NCBI GenBank assembly: GCA_964035545.1
Contig: OZ037773.1
Coordinates: forward strand, 10,302,751-10,366,750
Length of the DNA stretch: 64,000 nucleotides
Direction: 5' to 3'
Origin: Bugula neritina
Lineage: Eukaryota > Bryozoa > Gymnolaemata > Cheilostomatida > Bugulidae
The position numbers and the translations under genes were made by a program. This document shows, piece by piece, positions 50,164-62,200 of this stretch; position 1 is the first letter of the stretch, and every line of letters begins with the position of its first letter. The notes beneath the pieces were generated by a model, which saw only the letters and a program-made list of their open reading frames with translations, was not told the DNA's origin and made no database searches.

Positions 50164-53100
50164 CAAAAAACTCACAAATTTACTAAAAGTAAGGCAATCT
50201 AGACATCAAATGTTTTAGGAGCTACAAACTGTCTATATGACTTGTACACATGGTGGAATAAATTTTATTCTTATTATTTCATTTTTATTCAAAAACAATA
50301 ACATAGCTTTTCTAAAGATTCTGTAAGCCATGTCAAGTAATTTATTTTAGAAACTATTTATTATTTAAAGTGCAAGTTTCAGTTAAATTCTGATAGTTCA
50401 TACGTTCATCCTTAGCAGTTCCGTTAAATTTCTGACAGTTTTATATATGCCCAAGAATATTTCGTTGTGTTGCATTGACATGTTGAAAATGGTTTCTCAT
50501 CAGAAAACCTAGATGTCTTAGTTGTGGAGTGTGCAAGAAAGTTTTAAAGAAAGTAGATATCTAAACAAAACCTTTTTCAACTCATGTCAGATTGTCTCAC
50601 CTTGATGGCTTCGCCACTTTGTATCAAATCCAACGTTCTGTTGAAATACTCCACCCAGGAGTAGAACTGGTAGTTGAAGGCATTCAGCTTTGGGCAGAAT
50701 TCTCTGGATTCAGAACCTGAAACACAGCAAATAACTTCAGCAAGTCATGGTACCATATGAACTATGCACTTTGACTATCAGACTCATAAACTGCTCACCA
50801 GTTGCCAACTGAGTGTCTACAGGATTCATCTCCATTATAAGAACGTTAGTTGCATAGTTCCATCCAGACTGGTGGATACTGGTTGGTCGGTTCTCACAGA
50901 AGTTTGCAATCAGCTTGATTTCGTGTTCACCTTTCGGCAGGTCATAGCATGTTCCATCAACTGCATATAAGAGTAAGTTATTTGTAAAGTACATATAATA
51001 TGTGCATGTTGTATATATGTGAATGTTTGTTATATTGTAAAAATTTCCTTACAAGCTTGCTCATGAGTTTAGAAAATAGTTTTGTAAGTGCAACAGTACC
51101 AACAAAACAAATGCAATATTAATAAATGAACTGATGTTAGCTATCCTTTGATAATTGATGCTAGAAATATGATAGCATGTATTCAATGCTACTAAAACAC
51201 AAAAATATTGACAGTTGGTGAGAAAATTTCCCCACATGTTACATGAAATATATGTATTCGCTGAAGCGGAAAGAATTTGAAGACGCTTTACGGTTCATTG
51301 ATCTGTAGAATATTCCATTTCCAGCTGGGTAGAACTCTGTGTGCAGTATCGGTGCGAGGTTCTCACATTCCGACCCGTTAAACATGAGAGACCACTGACT
51401 ACAACCTCCCAAGGATGAACCACCTCCGCAAACGTGAGCAACCATGTTTATGATAACTCTGAGACCGGAGTTGTCTGCCCTCTTAGGGTACGTCACAGTC
51501 TGTAAAACATGGCAGAGATGTTATTTATCTGGTGCATTTGATTATAAGTTTCAGGTGGAAAAATTGCCAAAGTGCATTGTTACAATATCTTATATAACAA
51601 TATACATATATACATATGTTAATTGCTTCTTTATATTGCTAGAACATCAAAATAGTTTCCCAACATATTGTACTATCTATAAACACCTTCAAATATATAC
51701 ATGTAAGTATACTTAAATGTAAAAATACTAAATTTAAACCATGAAGTTATAGCCCTGACATGCTCTGTGTAGCAATGATAATAAAATGCTAATTTTTGAG
51801 GTTAGCGTGGAACTGTTGAAAAGATAAAATATAATAGTAACAATTTTAGCATTAATTCTTTGCAATAATATTTTACTATTATTGGAATCATTATTATTAT
51901 CTCTATACATATCTATATTCTATTGGCTGCAATATACAGAGAGATAAAATCTCACACAGGTTTGTATTTATAATTATAGACTTCATTAAATTCTAGTAAC
52001 ATGATGTAGATTTTATTACCACAACATCAGCTGATCCTGTTTTTATTACGTCGTGAGTGCCACTCCAATAATACCTTATGTTATCTCGTTCTCTGGTCAT
52101 GTCACATTCTTCTCTCTGGTTAGCTGAAGCATATTATATTATATTGTGTTATGTTACACTATATTATATTATATTATATTATTGTGCTGCATTTTATTGT
52201 ATTATTTACTATTATATTATTTTATATTATATTATATTACATCATATTATATTACATTGCATTCTATTATATTGTGTAATATTACATTATATTCTATTAT
52301 GCTATGTCATATTATATTATATTTTATCATATGTGCATGTGGTAATCAGCGTATGATATAATGTAATGCATTTGTAGTAAACATTATGAAGTGTTATACT
52401 TTTAATTATTTAAGCAACAGCCAATAATTCAAATAAACTTTAACTAAACATTTTAGAATGCCAGTAGTTGAGTGCAGAATATGGAACACACCAATAACAT
52501 ATTATAAAGAAGTGAGGCTGCTCTTAGAATGTTTACATAGGAAGTGGAGAACAATTAATAACACAACATAAATAGAAAATAAAAAGCATAACAAATGGTA
52601 GCGTTACTATAATATGCAATAAATCTACTGACCTACACAGAATGCAGAGCTGGATGATTTGCTGTCATAGAAACAAAACTCGTCACTGAAACAGTTTTTG
52701 TTTTCGCATTCCGCATTCTACACAAATATAAAGCTCTGAATAATAACGCACAAGAATGAGTAGCAAAATTACGTTATTCTTTTCTAAATTATCTAAACTT
52801 TGGTAAGTTGAATCTACTATTCATACATTGCAAGTTATTGTAAATCAACAGATGATTGTGTAATATTGACAGTTACCTCTCCACTTAGCTGCAGGTGAAT
52901 CAAATCTCCAACAAAACTCTTTCTATTTGAGTCCTCCTCAGACATTATCGAAATATCTGATGTAAATTTGTAACACTCGCCTACAAATTGTTGATCAGTA
53001 TTAATGCTTTATTACTTCACTAATTGCTATGTGAAGGACAGTGCAACTAGTTGATAGTACACACTACAAATTACTATTAAAAAATAGTCCTGAATGCTAA

Positions 53101-53852
53101 CAGCAATTACTGCTATCTGTACTGGTAATATCAGTAAACAGCACTAAATACTAACTACATACTATTACTTCGAATGCATAGTTTTATTAATAACTATACT
53201 CCAAGCTGACCTGTATCGTGATTTCTCACAGTGCTGACACAACCAAAAGGGAATGATGTCATACACTCTGCTGCACAATCTAAAGAGCTTCTGGTTGATA
53301 TGGCATCAGTTGAGGAAGTAGTATTGTATGAGATAGATACATTACTATACATCCGGGTGTAGACACAATCAAAGTGATCTGGAAGCAGGCATAAAGGAGC
53401 CATAATACTCTAATACCAACATAATATATATAAGCACTTCAACAACAGCTGTTATAAGCAATTTGACACACCTGGCAAAAATGTGAGTAAAAGGCTTACA
53501 ATATTTACTTTAAAATTTAAAATTATTTTTCTGTAAATTTAAAAAAATATAATTTTAATGATTTAATAATATTGTACTATTATTATAGCAAACACCTGCA
53601 ACTCATATACAATGCAGGTAAAAGCAAAGATGCTTGTCCCAACAATGAGTTGAGGAAGATGTACAATATAACAACTATATGTATCATTGTATAATAATCT
53701 TAAAAATATTGCAATAACTCACAACTTATACACTTACGTATGAATGAAGTCGTAATTTTACCTGCTTTAGTAATTTTCAAGTCATTGGTAGGATAATTGA
53801 GGCCAGCTTCAAAGGTTAGAAAGACCAGCACATATCTGAGGGTAACCGTCAT
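42119..53852 (-). CDS. Secreted PAN/apple - EGF-like - triple CTHRC1-domain protein (copy 1, complete)
   Basis: Exons, minus strand: 53762-53852, 53211-53378, 52877-52980, 52633-52717, 52020-52123, 51292-51499, 50799-50960, 50601-50716, 49410-49516, 48968-49077, 48416-48586, 47887-48088, 46549-46646, 42119-42303. All phases agree: 636 residues. Exon 1 is a signal peptide (MTVTLRYVLVFLTFEAGLNY). Exons 2-3 (31-121) form a PAN/apple-like domain (DCAAECMTSFPFGCVS). Exon 4 is a Cys-rich EGF-like piece. Exons 5-7, 8-11 and 12-14 are three modules like the globular C terminus of collagen triple helix repeat-containing protein 1: W-x3-F/I-N-G-x-E-C, then G-x-C, then GW-x(4,8)-V-x-I-M/E-E. No collagen repeat is present. 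The last intron holds a 3.7-kb transposon-like element. An extracellular, adhesive or Wnt-modulating role is inference from the families. Confidence 0.9.
44149..44265 (+). other. Exon-like open frame inside the element, unknown
   Basis: ATG followed by 38 codons (MENIESFHHMGKDCSYLSE, DDHFLSELGTEVVIAA) and a strong donor G|GTAAGC. The same frame is kept open in the inverted copy at 33,363-33,480. It could be the first exon of a transposase whose rest is lost, or a captured host exon. No family recognised. Confidence 0.35.
45330..45720 (-). mobile_element. tRNA-like (SINE) segment nested in the element
   Basis: Read on the minus strand: TAATGGTTAGCACACCTGTG with GCAAGTCCAGG, then further on TGTAGTGGTGAGTGCGCCTG with GGTCTCAGCATGATTC, ending before a T10 run. 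These are box A/box B-like pairs, suggesting two or three tRNA-related monomers. The inverted copy at 32,090-32,290 holds the distal part only. Open frames across it are artefacts. Confidence 0.5.
46930..47885. repeat. Near 1-kb GAGTATA minisatellite, adjoining a splice donor
   Basis: Units GAGTATA/GAGTATAGAGTATAT, with larger repeated blocks (TATGGAGTATAGAGTATAGA; ATATGGTATAGAGTATAGAG), fill intron 12 of the first PAN/CTHRC1 gene up to the donor of exon 12 (47,881-47,886). Confidence 0.95.
50112..50162. repeat. (TA)n microsatellite
   Basis: Uninterrupted TA run in intron 8 of the first PAN/CTHRC1 gene; a shorter one is at 49,923-49,940. Confidence 0.9.
52130..52335. repeat. TATTATATTATATTACAT microsatellite
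   Basis: 5-bp-based ATATT/GTATT repeat that begins just upstream of the exon 5 acceptor (minus strand) of the first PAN/CTHRC1 gene. Confidence 0.9.
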
Positions 53853-56265
53853 GTTACCGCAAACTATAAACATGTAACATGTTGTTTAGCACCTTTATAT
53901 ATAGGTTGACATAAATATCTAAACACTTAAACTAAAACTCTTCTATGCAAAGCAAATTAAGATCTGCTCCTATATATTATATTCCATAATAATATTCAAA
54001 AAGAGCAAATTATGCATACATTGAATTAATAACACAGCAACAATTGTTAGATTTACTATGACATCTTCTAGCCAGAAATTATCAATAAGACAATAAGGTA
54101 AGATGTATATTATACCTCTTTCTTCTTTTTTTAACTGCTTCCTCTCATCAATTGAACTGAAGAGTTAATGTCATTTGAATTAAATTTGGCAAAACACTTT
54201 GAAAGAGTAAATTATTAATGATGGGAATATTTAACTGTATATCTATTATACCACAACTATTTGCATAGGCTAACTTAAAGCCTTAATAATACTACATAAT
54301 ATACACTTGTACTCCTTATTCTTCAAGTCTTATTTGCTCTTAATTTTGAGTCTCTTTGACGTCAATTAAACACTGGATATCATTGAGAATTTGTTATCAA
54401 TATTTAATTGAGAAGGTTTAAAATTTGCCTGCATATTTTCAAACTTGTTTGCTGTTTGTTATTGATTTTTACAGACCCGTTGTGCTGCCTTAGACCCTGG
54501 CTATGTCTCCTCAGGAATTTCTGAGCTGTGCTCAAAGTAGCCATTTTGTAAGATGTTCGCAGTTTTCCGTGAAAAGAAAACTCAGAGTAATATATGATAA
54601 TTGTTAAGCACTTGAATATTAAAATATTCAGGCAATCAAAATATTTTAATTCCCACTGTATTATTTTTATAGTTATAATATAAAAATACAACATAATAAA
54701 ATTATAATATAGCATCAATTAATATGACATCTCAATGTTTAATATATTAATAATTATGTGTATATTTGTATTATGTATATATGTATTATATGTATAAACT
54801 CTGCTTTTGCAGTTAATAGCAAGTATAAGCAATTATTAAAAAAATTCTAATGAATTTATTTAAATTAAAATAATGTTACGCTGAATATTCAGATGTTTAG
54901 AGCTAGGATGGCTTTTGTTTAGGCTTATTATATGTTCTAATCATTACTTCTTTTAAAGGTCTTGCTTAATTCTTAAATTGATTTTTAGCTTTTATTTATG
55001 TTTGTACAATATATATTATAGCTTTGCTTACTGCTGGCTAATAATGTAAATTTTATATAAATATAATATTTCAAAAGAAATGTAAAATGTTGCTCAAATA
55101 TTTAAAGTTTAAAAATTAGAACACGGAATAAACAAACACATATGAAATATAAACTGTAGATTCTTTAGCTTCTAAGGAAGAAATCCAATTTATTTTATAG
55201 ATTAAAGTGATAAATTTACACACAATCTGCATGAGATCAATAGTTGAATGGAGGGAAGCTCAGCGTCTGTAATGTTAAGGAGAAACTGCATATAATACAC
55301 AACACATGATTGCTGCACAGTTCTATACTTCAATCTTACTGCAAACAACTAACAACAATATATATATATACAGAAAATATAACATACTGTAATATAATTT
55401 ATAATATAAGATAATATAATATAATGTAATATAATATATTATAATATATTATATTATAATATAATATAATATAATATAATATAGTCTAAAATAATATATT
55501 ATAGTATAATGTAACATAATATAACACAATATAATATAATGTGTACAGAAAACATGTTTTGAATCTTGAATTGTAGCTGCACTTATTGACTAATCAATAT
55601 GTTTTGGAGTTGATGCAGTTCTTACTTTTTTATAACTGATATAAATAATGCTCAATAGATATCATGGCATTTCACTACATGTAGCATAAAACATTTTAAT
55701 TGTGCAATTGAAGTATTGAATTATAACCTAAGAGATATTGTATTGACTTATACCTATAATAATGGAGGTTTGGAAATTTTGAACAAAGTTATTATTAAAA
55801 AATAATTTCTTGCCACTTTGTCTTTTAGTTTTATATAAATTTAACTTTCCGCTGTTATTGTAGAGTTGTATCCTTTATGTAGGAGATGGAGCCATGCTAT
55901 CAATGTTAGTATTGAATAGTTTTAACTATAACAATATAGTAGCAAGATGTTTGTTGTTTCGAAGAGAAGATTTAGTTTGTAAAATTTTATAGTTTACTAA
56001 AGGTTTACAACCAAGAGACAATTGCTACTTAAAACTGCTTATAAATAAAATGCTAATCTTGAGAAAATAATAATTTATAGCTAAGCAAATTACAAAAAAA
56101 TCACAAAAATATTTAACTTCACAATAGGAAAAAATAACAAACAAACAAAATAAGTAATGCATTTCTTCATTAAAAAGTTATGATATTATAAAACTGAAAC
56201 TTTTACGAATTACTTACAAGAATAAAATTAAAAGCTTTACTTTGGTGTTGACAACTAACATTGTC
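53853..56265. other. Intergenic DNA between the two PAN/CTHRC1 paralogues
   Basis: It holds the promoter of copy 1 and the 3' end of copy 2. A short minus-strand frame near 54,400-54,545 (MATLSTAQKFLRRHSQGLRQ) ends in A+T-rich sequence and is not supported as a gene. An ATAATATAATAT repeat fills about 55,390-55,540. Confidence 0.5.
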
Positions 56266-59200
56266 TTACACACCACAAAGACTTTCAGAGCAGTTTTTAA
56301 CTTCTGTTAGTCTAAGTTCCTCAACAAATATGGTGAATATTGTGGCCCATCCTGTTGCTGTATTACTATCAGGACAGCCTGGACACTGGGCTACAATGTA
56401 CTCAATGACCTTGTCACCTCTCTCAATACCTTGGCAGACTCCACCAACTGTAGGGCAGAAAAACCAGCAACTGGTAAATATGGAGTATTCTGTACAAGGT
56501 TGATGTGAAATTACTAGTACCATGTGAGCAGAAATAAATTACATGTGTGTTGTTAGGAATATAATCAAAATAAACTGCTATATAAATTGACAGCATCGTT
56601 TTTCTAAGAAATGTTTTATCTTTCTAGAAAAGTCACAAAACAGTTTTATAGCATTATATTGTACATGTCTTTTATCAATTTGATAAATGTACCAACTTTA
56701 ACATAATAGTATAGATAAGTACGTAATTATACAGTGAGTAGTGTATGCAGTGCCAGTTGAACTAATAGATATATGATTTTCCTAAATAATATGTTATAGC
56801 AGAGAAAAAACTCTTCTAGTTGTTGCCAAATCTATTATTCATGTGATACTAAACTGAAGGCTGTAGTCTTGCACAGTGTGTAACTTATAACATAGTTGAT
56901 TGATACTTTTATATTGTATCACAATTATAGAAGGATTTAAATAAATTTTAATTACTTCTTGGATGCATTTCATTGAACTATTTTACTACACACTATAGAG
57001 GAATCCTAACAACACTGAAGTTAGATTTTCTAACTAAAGAGCAGAAACTTACGACATCTACTATATAATATAATGCTTATAGTAATAAATTGTAATCAAA
57101 GTTTGTCAGTTTATAGTTTTTTGTTGAACAATTTAACCAAATTCCAGCCACAGTTTAGATCTGGAATAATTTTTCTCATCTGCTGTTTAACAAAATGCAA
57201 GTTTTAAAAGCTTTTGAAGTTAACAAACTCACCCAGCATTGCTCTGTGGTAAACCGTTTTGTGGTTAAATGCAATGATTCCTTCGATCTTCCCTGGGTTT
57301 GTGCATTCACTGCCATCTATTTGAAAGTACCTAAAATTACCGACAATTTGTCTTTATAATTGGCTTTAAACATGCATTAAATGTTCTGTAGTAGTTTTAC
57401 TATGCTTGCAACACTAAAAATATAACATAACTCAGAGATAAATATACTGAGATACATAAACTAGAATTAAGTTATACCATAAGACTATATTGTTATGTTG
57501 CATGCAATGAGCATTACGTTGCAGGGATTGGGACAGCTTCTTTTCAGCATAGCACAAAACATTGCCATGCAATACAATGCGTTACAATACAATACAATGC
57601 AATACAATACAATACAATACAATGCAATGCAATACAATATAGAACAAAACAATACAATACAATGCAATACAATGCAATACAATACAATACAATGCAATAC
57701 AATATAGAACAAAACAATACAATACAATGCAATACAATGCAATACAATACAATACAATGCAATACAATGCAATGCAATGCAATACAATACAATACAATAC
57801 AATACAATACAATGCAATACAATGCAATACAATGCAATGCAATACAATATAGAACAAAACAATACAATACAATGCAATACAATGCAATACAATACAATGC
57901 AATACAATACAATACAATACAATACAATACAATGCAATACAATGCAATGCAATACAATATAGAACAAAACACAAGACAAGAACTTACAATTCAATGAAAT
58001 ACAAATACAATAATATAATATATAAGATACAACACAATAAAATACAATACAATAAAGTGCAATACAATTCAATTCAAAATAAATAAATAATTTTTATGCA
58101 GAGTTGTTTTCATAAATTTGTATTTTATAAATCAAAACTACTGCATGTATATATAATATTTTATTCTTCAGTACAAAGTTACCTGAAAAGAAAATGAGTT
58201 TTGAATCAAATAATTTTAATACTTCAGCTTAATTTTAATGAGCTTTAAAGTTTGTATAGTAGCTGATCAAGTTAACAATTCTATTCATATAAGTCCTTTA
58301 TATATAATATAGTTGGGCTTTAGTAGTAGAGAGAGAGAGAGACATTAGTACAATATGTCTGTCTCTGTAACACTGTAACACTTGTATCTAACTGTAATAA
58401 CCTTACCATTTGGTGTAACCACTAGCAACTTCTGTCTTGTGGTCTCCACTGGCACTTAGTCTGAGTCCAGTCTCTGCATACAGTTTGTGATAGTTGAAAG
58501 ACCATGTAACTCCGTTGTCTACAGCTTGAACTGCGTTCCAGGCAGATTCTCTTACCAGATTGATGATTTCAGTTCTGAACATTTCAGTTGTAGTTATAAC
58601 TGAAAGAAAGTTTCAACAGGTATGTTGAGTTGTAAAAGACGGCAAACCAAACATATAAAAGTTACACAATTGCACTCATGAACACACACCTGCACACCCG
58701 CACACACACACGCACACACATACACATTAGTATATTCTTCAAACAGCTGAAGGTCACAACTGCTGATTGCTGAAGAAATAGTATAGTAATTGCTATAGCA
58801 ATAAAAGAATAATAGTGAATGCAGTAACAATCTAGATAGTATATAACAGATAATGTTCCAGGTAATCTGCTATAGGTAATATATAGCAGGTGGCCCACCA
58901 GGTAGCTGCACGCAGTGATACAGTAAAACTACTCACCTGTACTGAGAGGTGTAGCCAGTCTCACTTCTTCTACGTGAAGAGTCGAAGGAATATCTTGACT
59001 TCCAAACAAAATCTTTGTGGGCTGATCAGAGACAGAAAGACACCTTGCCAGATGTAGGGCTATGACATAGTTTCCTGCTTCTAGATTATTCTCACACATT
59101 CCTTCAACTTGAAGACATGTTTACTTTCGGTTAGACACCAAAATATAATTGTTTCTCGCAATGCAATCTGTTTTTTATGCACCAATAAATCAAATAATTG

Positions 59201-62200
59201 TATATATAAATTTTTCTTTTCATTATTTTCACATTAGTTTACAGTGTGATAGTTGTGTCTGTAATTAATATGATATGATAGCTTTTGGTGTGATATGACG
59301 TAAGATATCACATATCATGATATGATACGATATGATAAGGGTGACCCACTTCACAACTCTATCTATGAGAATTCAGAGATACTAATATGTAACCTAAGAG
59401 TCTCCCAACAGGTCCAACATGAAACATTGTAACTCATATTACCTGTACTAGTCTGTACGAATCCATTCAGATAACCATAGGTGTTACTGTCTCCTAATGA
59501 AAACACGAGGGTGTCCAGGTTGGGTGTGCATTCAACATCATTTAGTTTGATAAACCTATACACATAATATTCACTCTTATAGATTTGATATATAACAATT
59601 TACACATATTGTATCTTCTTATGGTTGACGTGCCTACACAAGTTTGCGCAATTTCTGTGTTAATTAAAATTTCATTGTAAGTTTGAAAAATCAGGATAAA
59701 ATTTAATTTCTTTCAACTTAATTACAATTTTTAATAAAATTTCAAGAGTTATTTTAGAAAAGCCATCACACAAGTTTCTAGACTAAGTGAGTGAAAGCTT
59801 ACCATTTAGCACACTGATTTCTTCCTGGGACCGGACTCTCCACCCCGATAGCAATGCTGAGCTTTATATACAAGCTTGTCTCATTGGACAGTTTCTTGTA
59901 GTTTAATGTCTACAACAATATGTGTAGCTGTTAAGGGGCAGAAAGTTAATGTATAAAGTTTGTTAAAGTTGCTTCACTAACTGAAAATACTGTAATGTGT
60001 AAATTCATAATATCTCAATATTAATTTAGTATCTGCAAAAGATATTTAGAATGTAGATAAAAAAATGCAGAAATCTATATATGACATTCAGGGCGGGAAA
60101 TTGTGTGCATTGTAATATATAAATGTAAATTGCAAAACCTTCGGTGGAATTACATAGTCTGACTCAAGATCAAACTCTGCAAATCCTTCTTCAATCCACG
60201 AATAGAACCTGTAGTTGAACCTGTTTAGACGAGGACATAACTCCAAGATGTCTTGCTCTAAAATACACTCCTTAACTTAAGAAGATACCACGTTCTAGTA
60301 GCTTATTAATCTATAACCGTATAACATTTGCTTGCAGTTGGAAAAACAAGAGCTCCATTGTTTAAAATAATTATTGCTAAACATGTATACTGGTCCACTG
60401 TTGGTTGCTGAAATAATATTATTCAGCAAGTTTTAGTTTTTACTGTTTTGAAATATATTTACTTAGCATTATAGTAAATTGAAAAATTAACTTAAGCCAG
60501 TCTTTATGTTAATATGTAACAATAAATATCAAATGAGGTATAATTTGCTTTTAATAAAAGTTTCTCTAATTGTGAGAAAACCAAGTCCATAAGCCAAACA
60601 CTCTTTTTATCTAAAATATTCAGTAGCTCATTGTAGAGACACCTCATACCTTCAGAGACTGGATCATTCACTGGCAGAATCTCCATAACCATAACGTTTG
60701 TGGCAACTTTATACCCAGACGTGCTATAAACTGTGTCCACCATTTTTTCACATGATTTCACTTTAAGCTGAATGTTTACGTCTCCATCTTTTAAACCATA
60801 ACAGGTGCCATCAACTTGAAACAAGGAACACATAAGTAGAATGCTGACTCTAAAGGACACTGGGGGGGGGGGGGGGGAGGTCATACAATGAAATAATAGA
60901 AGTTAGACAGTCAGTAATTAATATATAAGTAAATTTTATGCAAATACTTACAACTTGATAAAATAGAAATCTTATATAAGTTTAATTGTGTGTAAGGTTG
61001 TATTCCTGAGTAACATATAATAATCAATAAACTGTTAGCATAGGCATCAATGTAATAATCATATACATCAATGTACTACTAGCATGGACATGAATATACT
61101 GATAGCGTAGACATCAATGCATTGATAGCATAAACATCAATGCACTGATAGCATAAACATCAATGTACTAGTAGCATAGACATCAATGCATTGTAATCTT
61201 ACTGTTGATAGGTCTGTAATAGTTTCCTGCATGTGCCTTGTAGTCCATGAAAGCAGAAATAGAACCAGGATCCCTACACTCCTCCTCGTCAAACAGGACA
61301 AACCAATGACTGCATCCTCCTTGAGTACCTGAACTACCAACCATCAGGTTGATGTTTACTCTGAGGGCCGAAGCGGTGACCTTCTTAGGGTAAGACAACT
61401 CCTACAACCCAACCTTGGATAAAGAGTAGAATATTTTTAGGATTGATTAGGAAATGAAATTGCAAAGATGGACTATTTATTTATTTTTCAAAAGTTTTCA
61501 ACTACATATAGCTTGCACATGAGTGAAATAAATGTATTTTAAGTTAATTTTAATTTAATATTAAATGTGCATTTAGGAAATTTAAACTAAAATTATACTT
61601 TTAAAATTTTATAAATTTTTAGGTAGAATCAATTATCAATTTTATTTTGTAAATTTGCAATAAACTTTTATTCTCAGCAATTATATTTATACTTTTAGTT
61701 TAATAATTTTAAGATGTATTCAACTTGTTTATTTTTTATTTTATTCTAAAATATTTAAAATAGAATAAAATAAAATAAAAAATTATTTTATTACATGAAG
61801 CATTTACTTTTTCTTTAAACAGCAAGCTATTCGCATCAATTGTAAGTTTCCATATGAAGTTTGTATAAATACTACTATAATATTGGCTTCTCAAAGCATG
61901 TACTATATGAAGGAGTTTTAGTTCCCACAACTAAACACGTATTTTTAATTATAATAATACTATTTTTGTGAATGTGCTGCAAGATTGAATACTATTACTG
62001 TAAGTTTACCAGGACAGTTGTAGGAGATGTAGTGTTCACTTCAAGGTCAATCCTGAAGTATCTTATATTACTGTATTCCATCATATGCGGGCAATAGTTT
62101 CGGTGATCAGCTATAAGACAACAGTCAGGATTTGCATCTAATTGGTACAAGTTTTTAGAGGTTTGTTTTTTATTTACAAAAGCAGTTTGACAATAACTAG

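Noticed and set aside
54404-54718. 104-residue minus-strand ORF between the paralogues
   Set aside because: The part reading MATLSTAQKFLRRHSQGL looks coding-like, but it is embedded in A+T-rich sequence with no consistent exon ends. Kept as unsupported.
57485-58072. Long minus- and plus-strand open frames of Leu-Tyr-Cys-Ile-Val repeats (195, 142, 130 residues)
   Set aside because: They are translations of the ACAAT/GCAAT pentamer array, open in many frames only because the repeat lacks stops.
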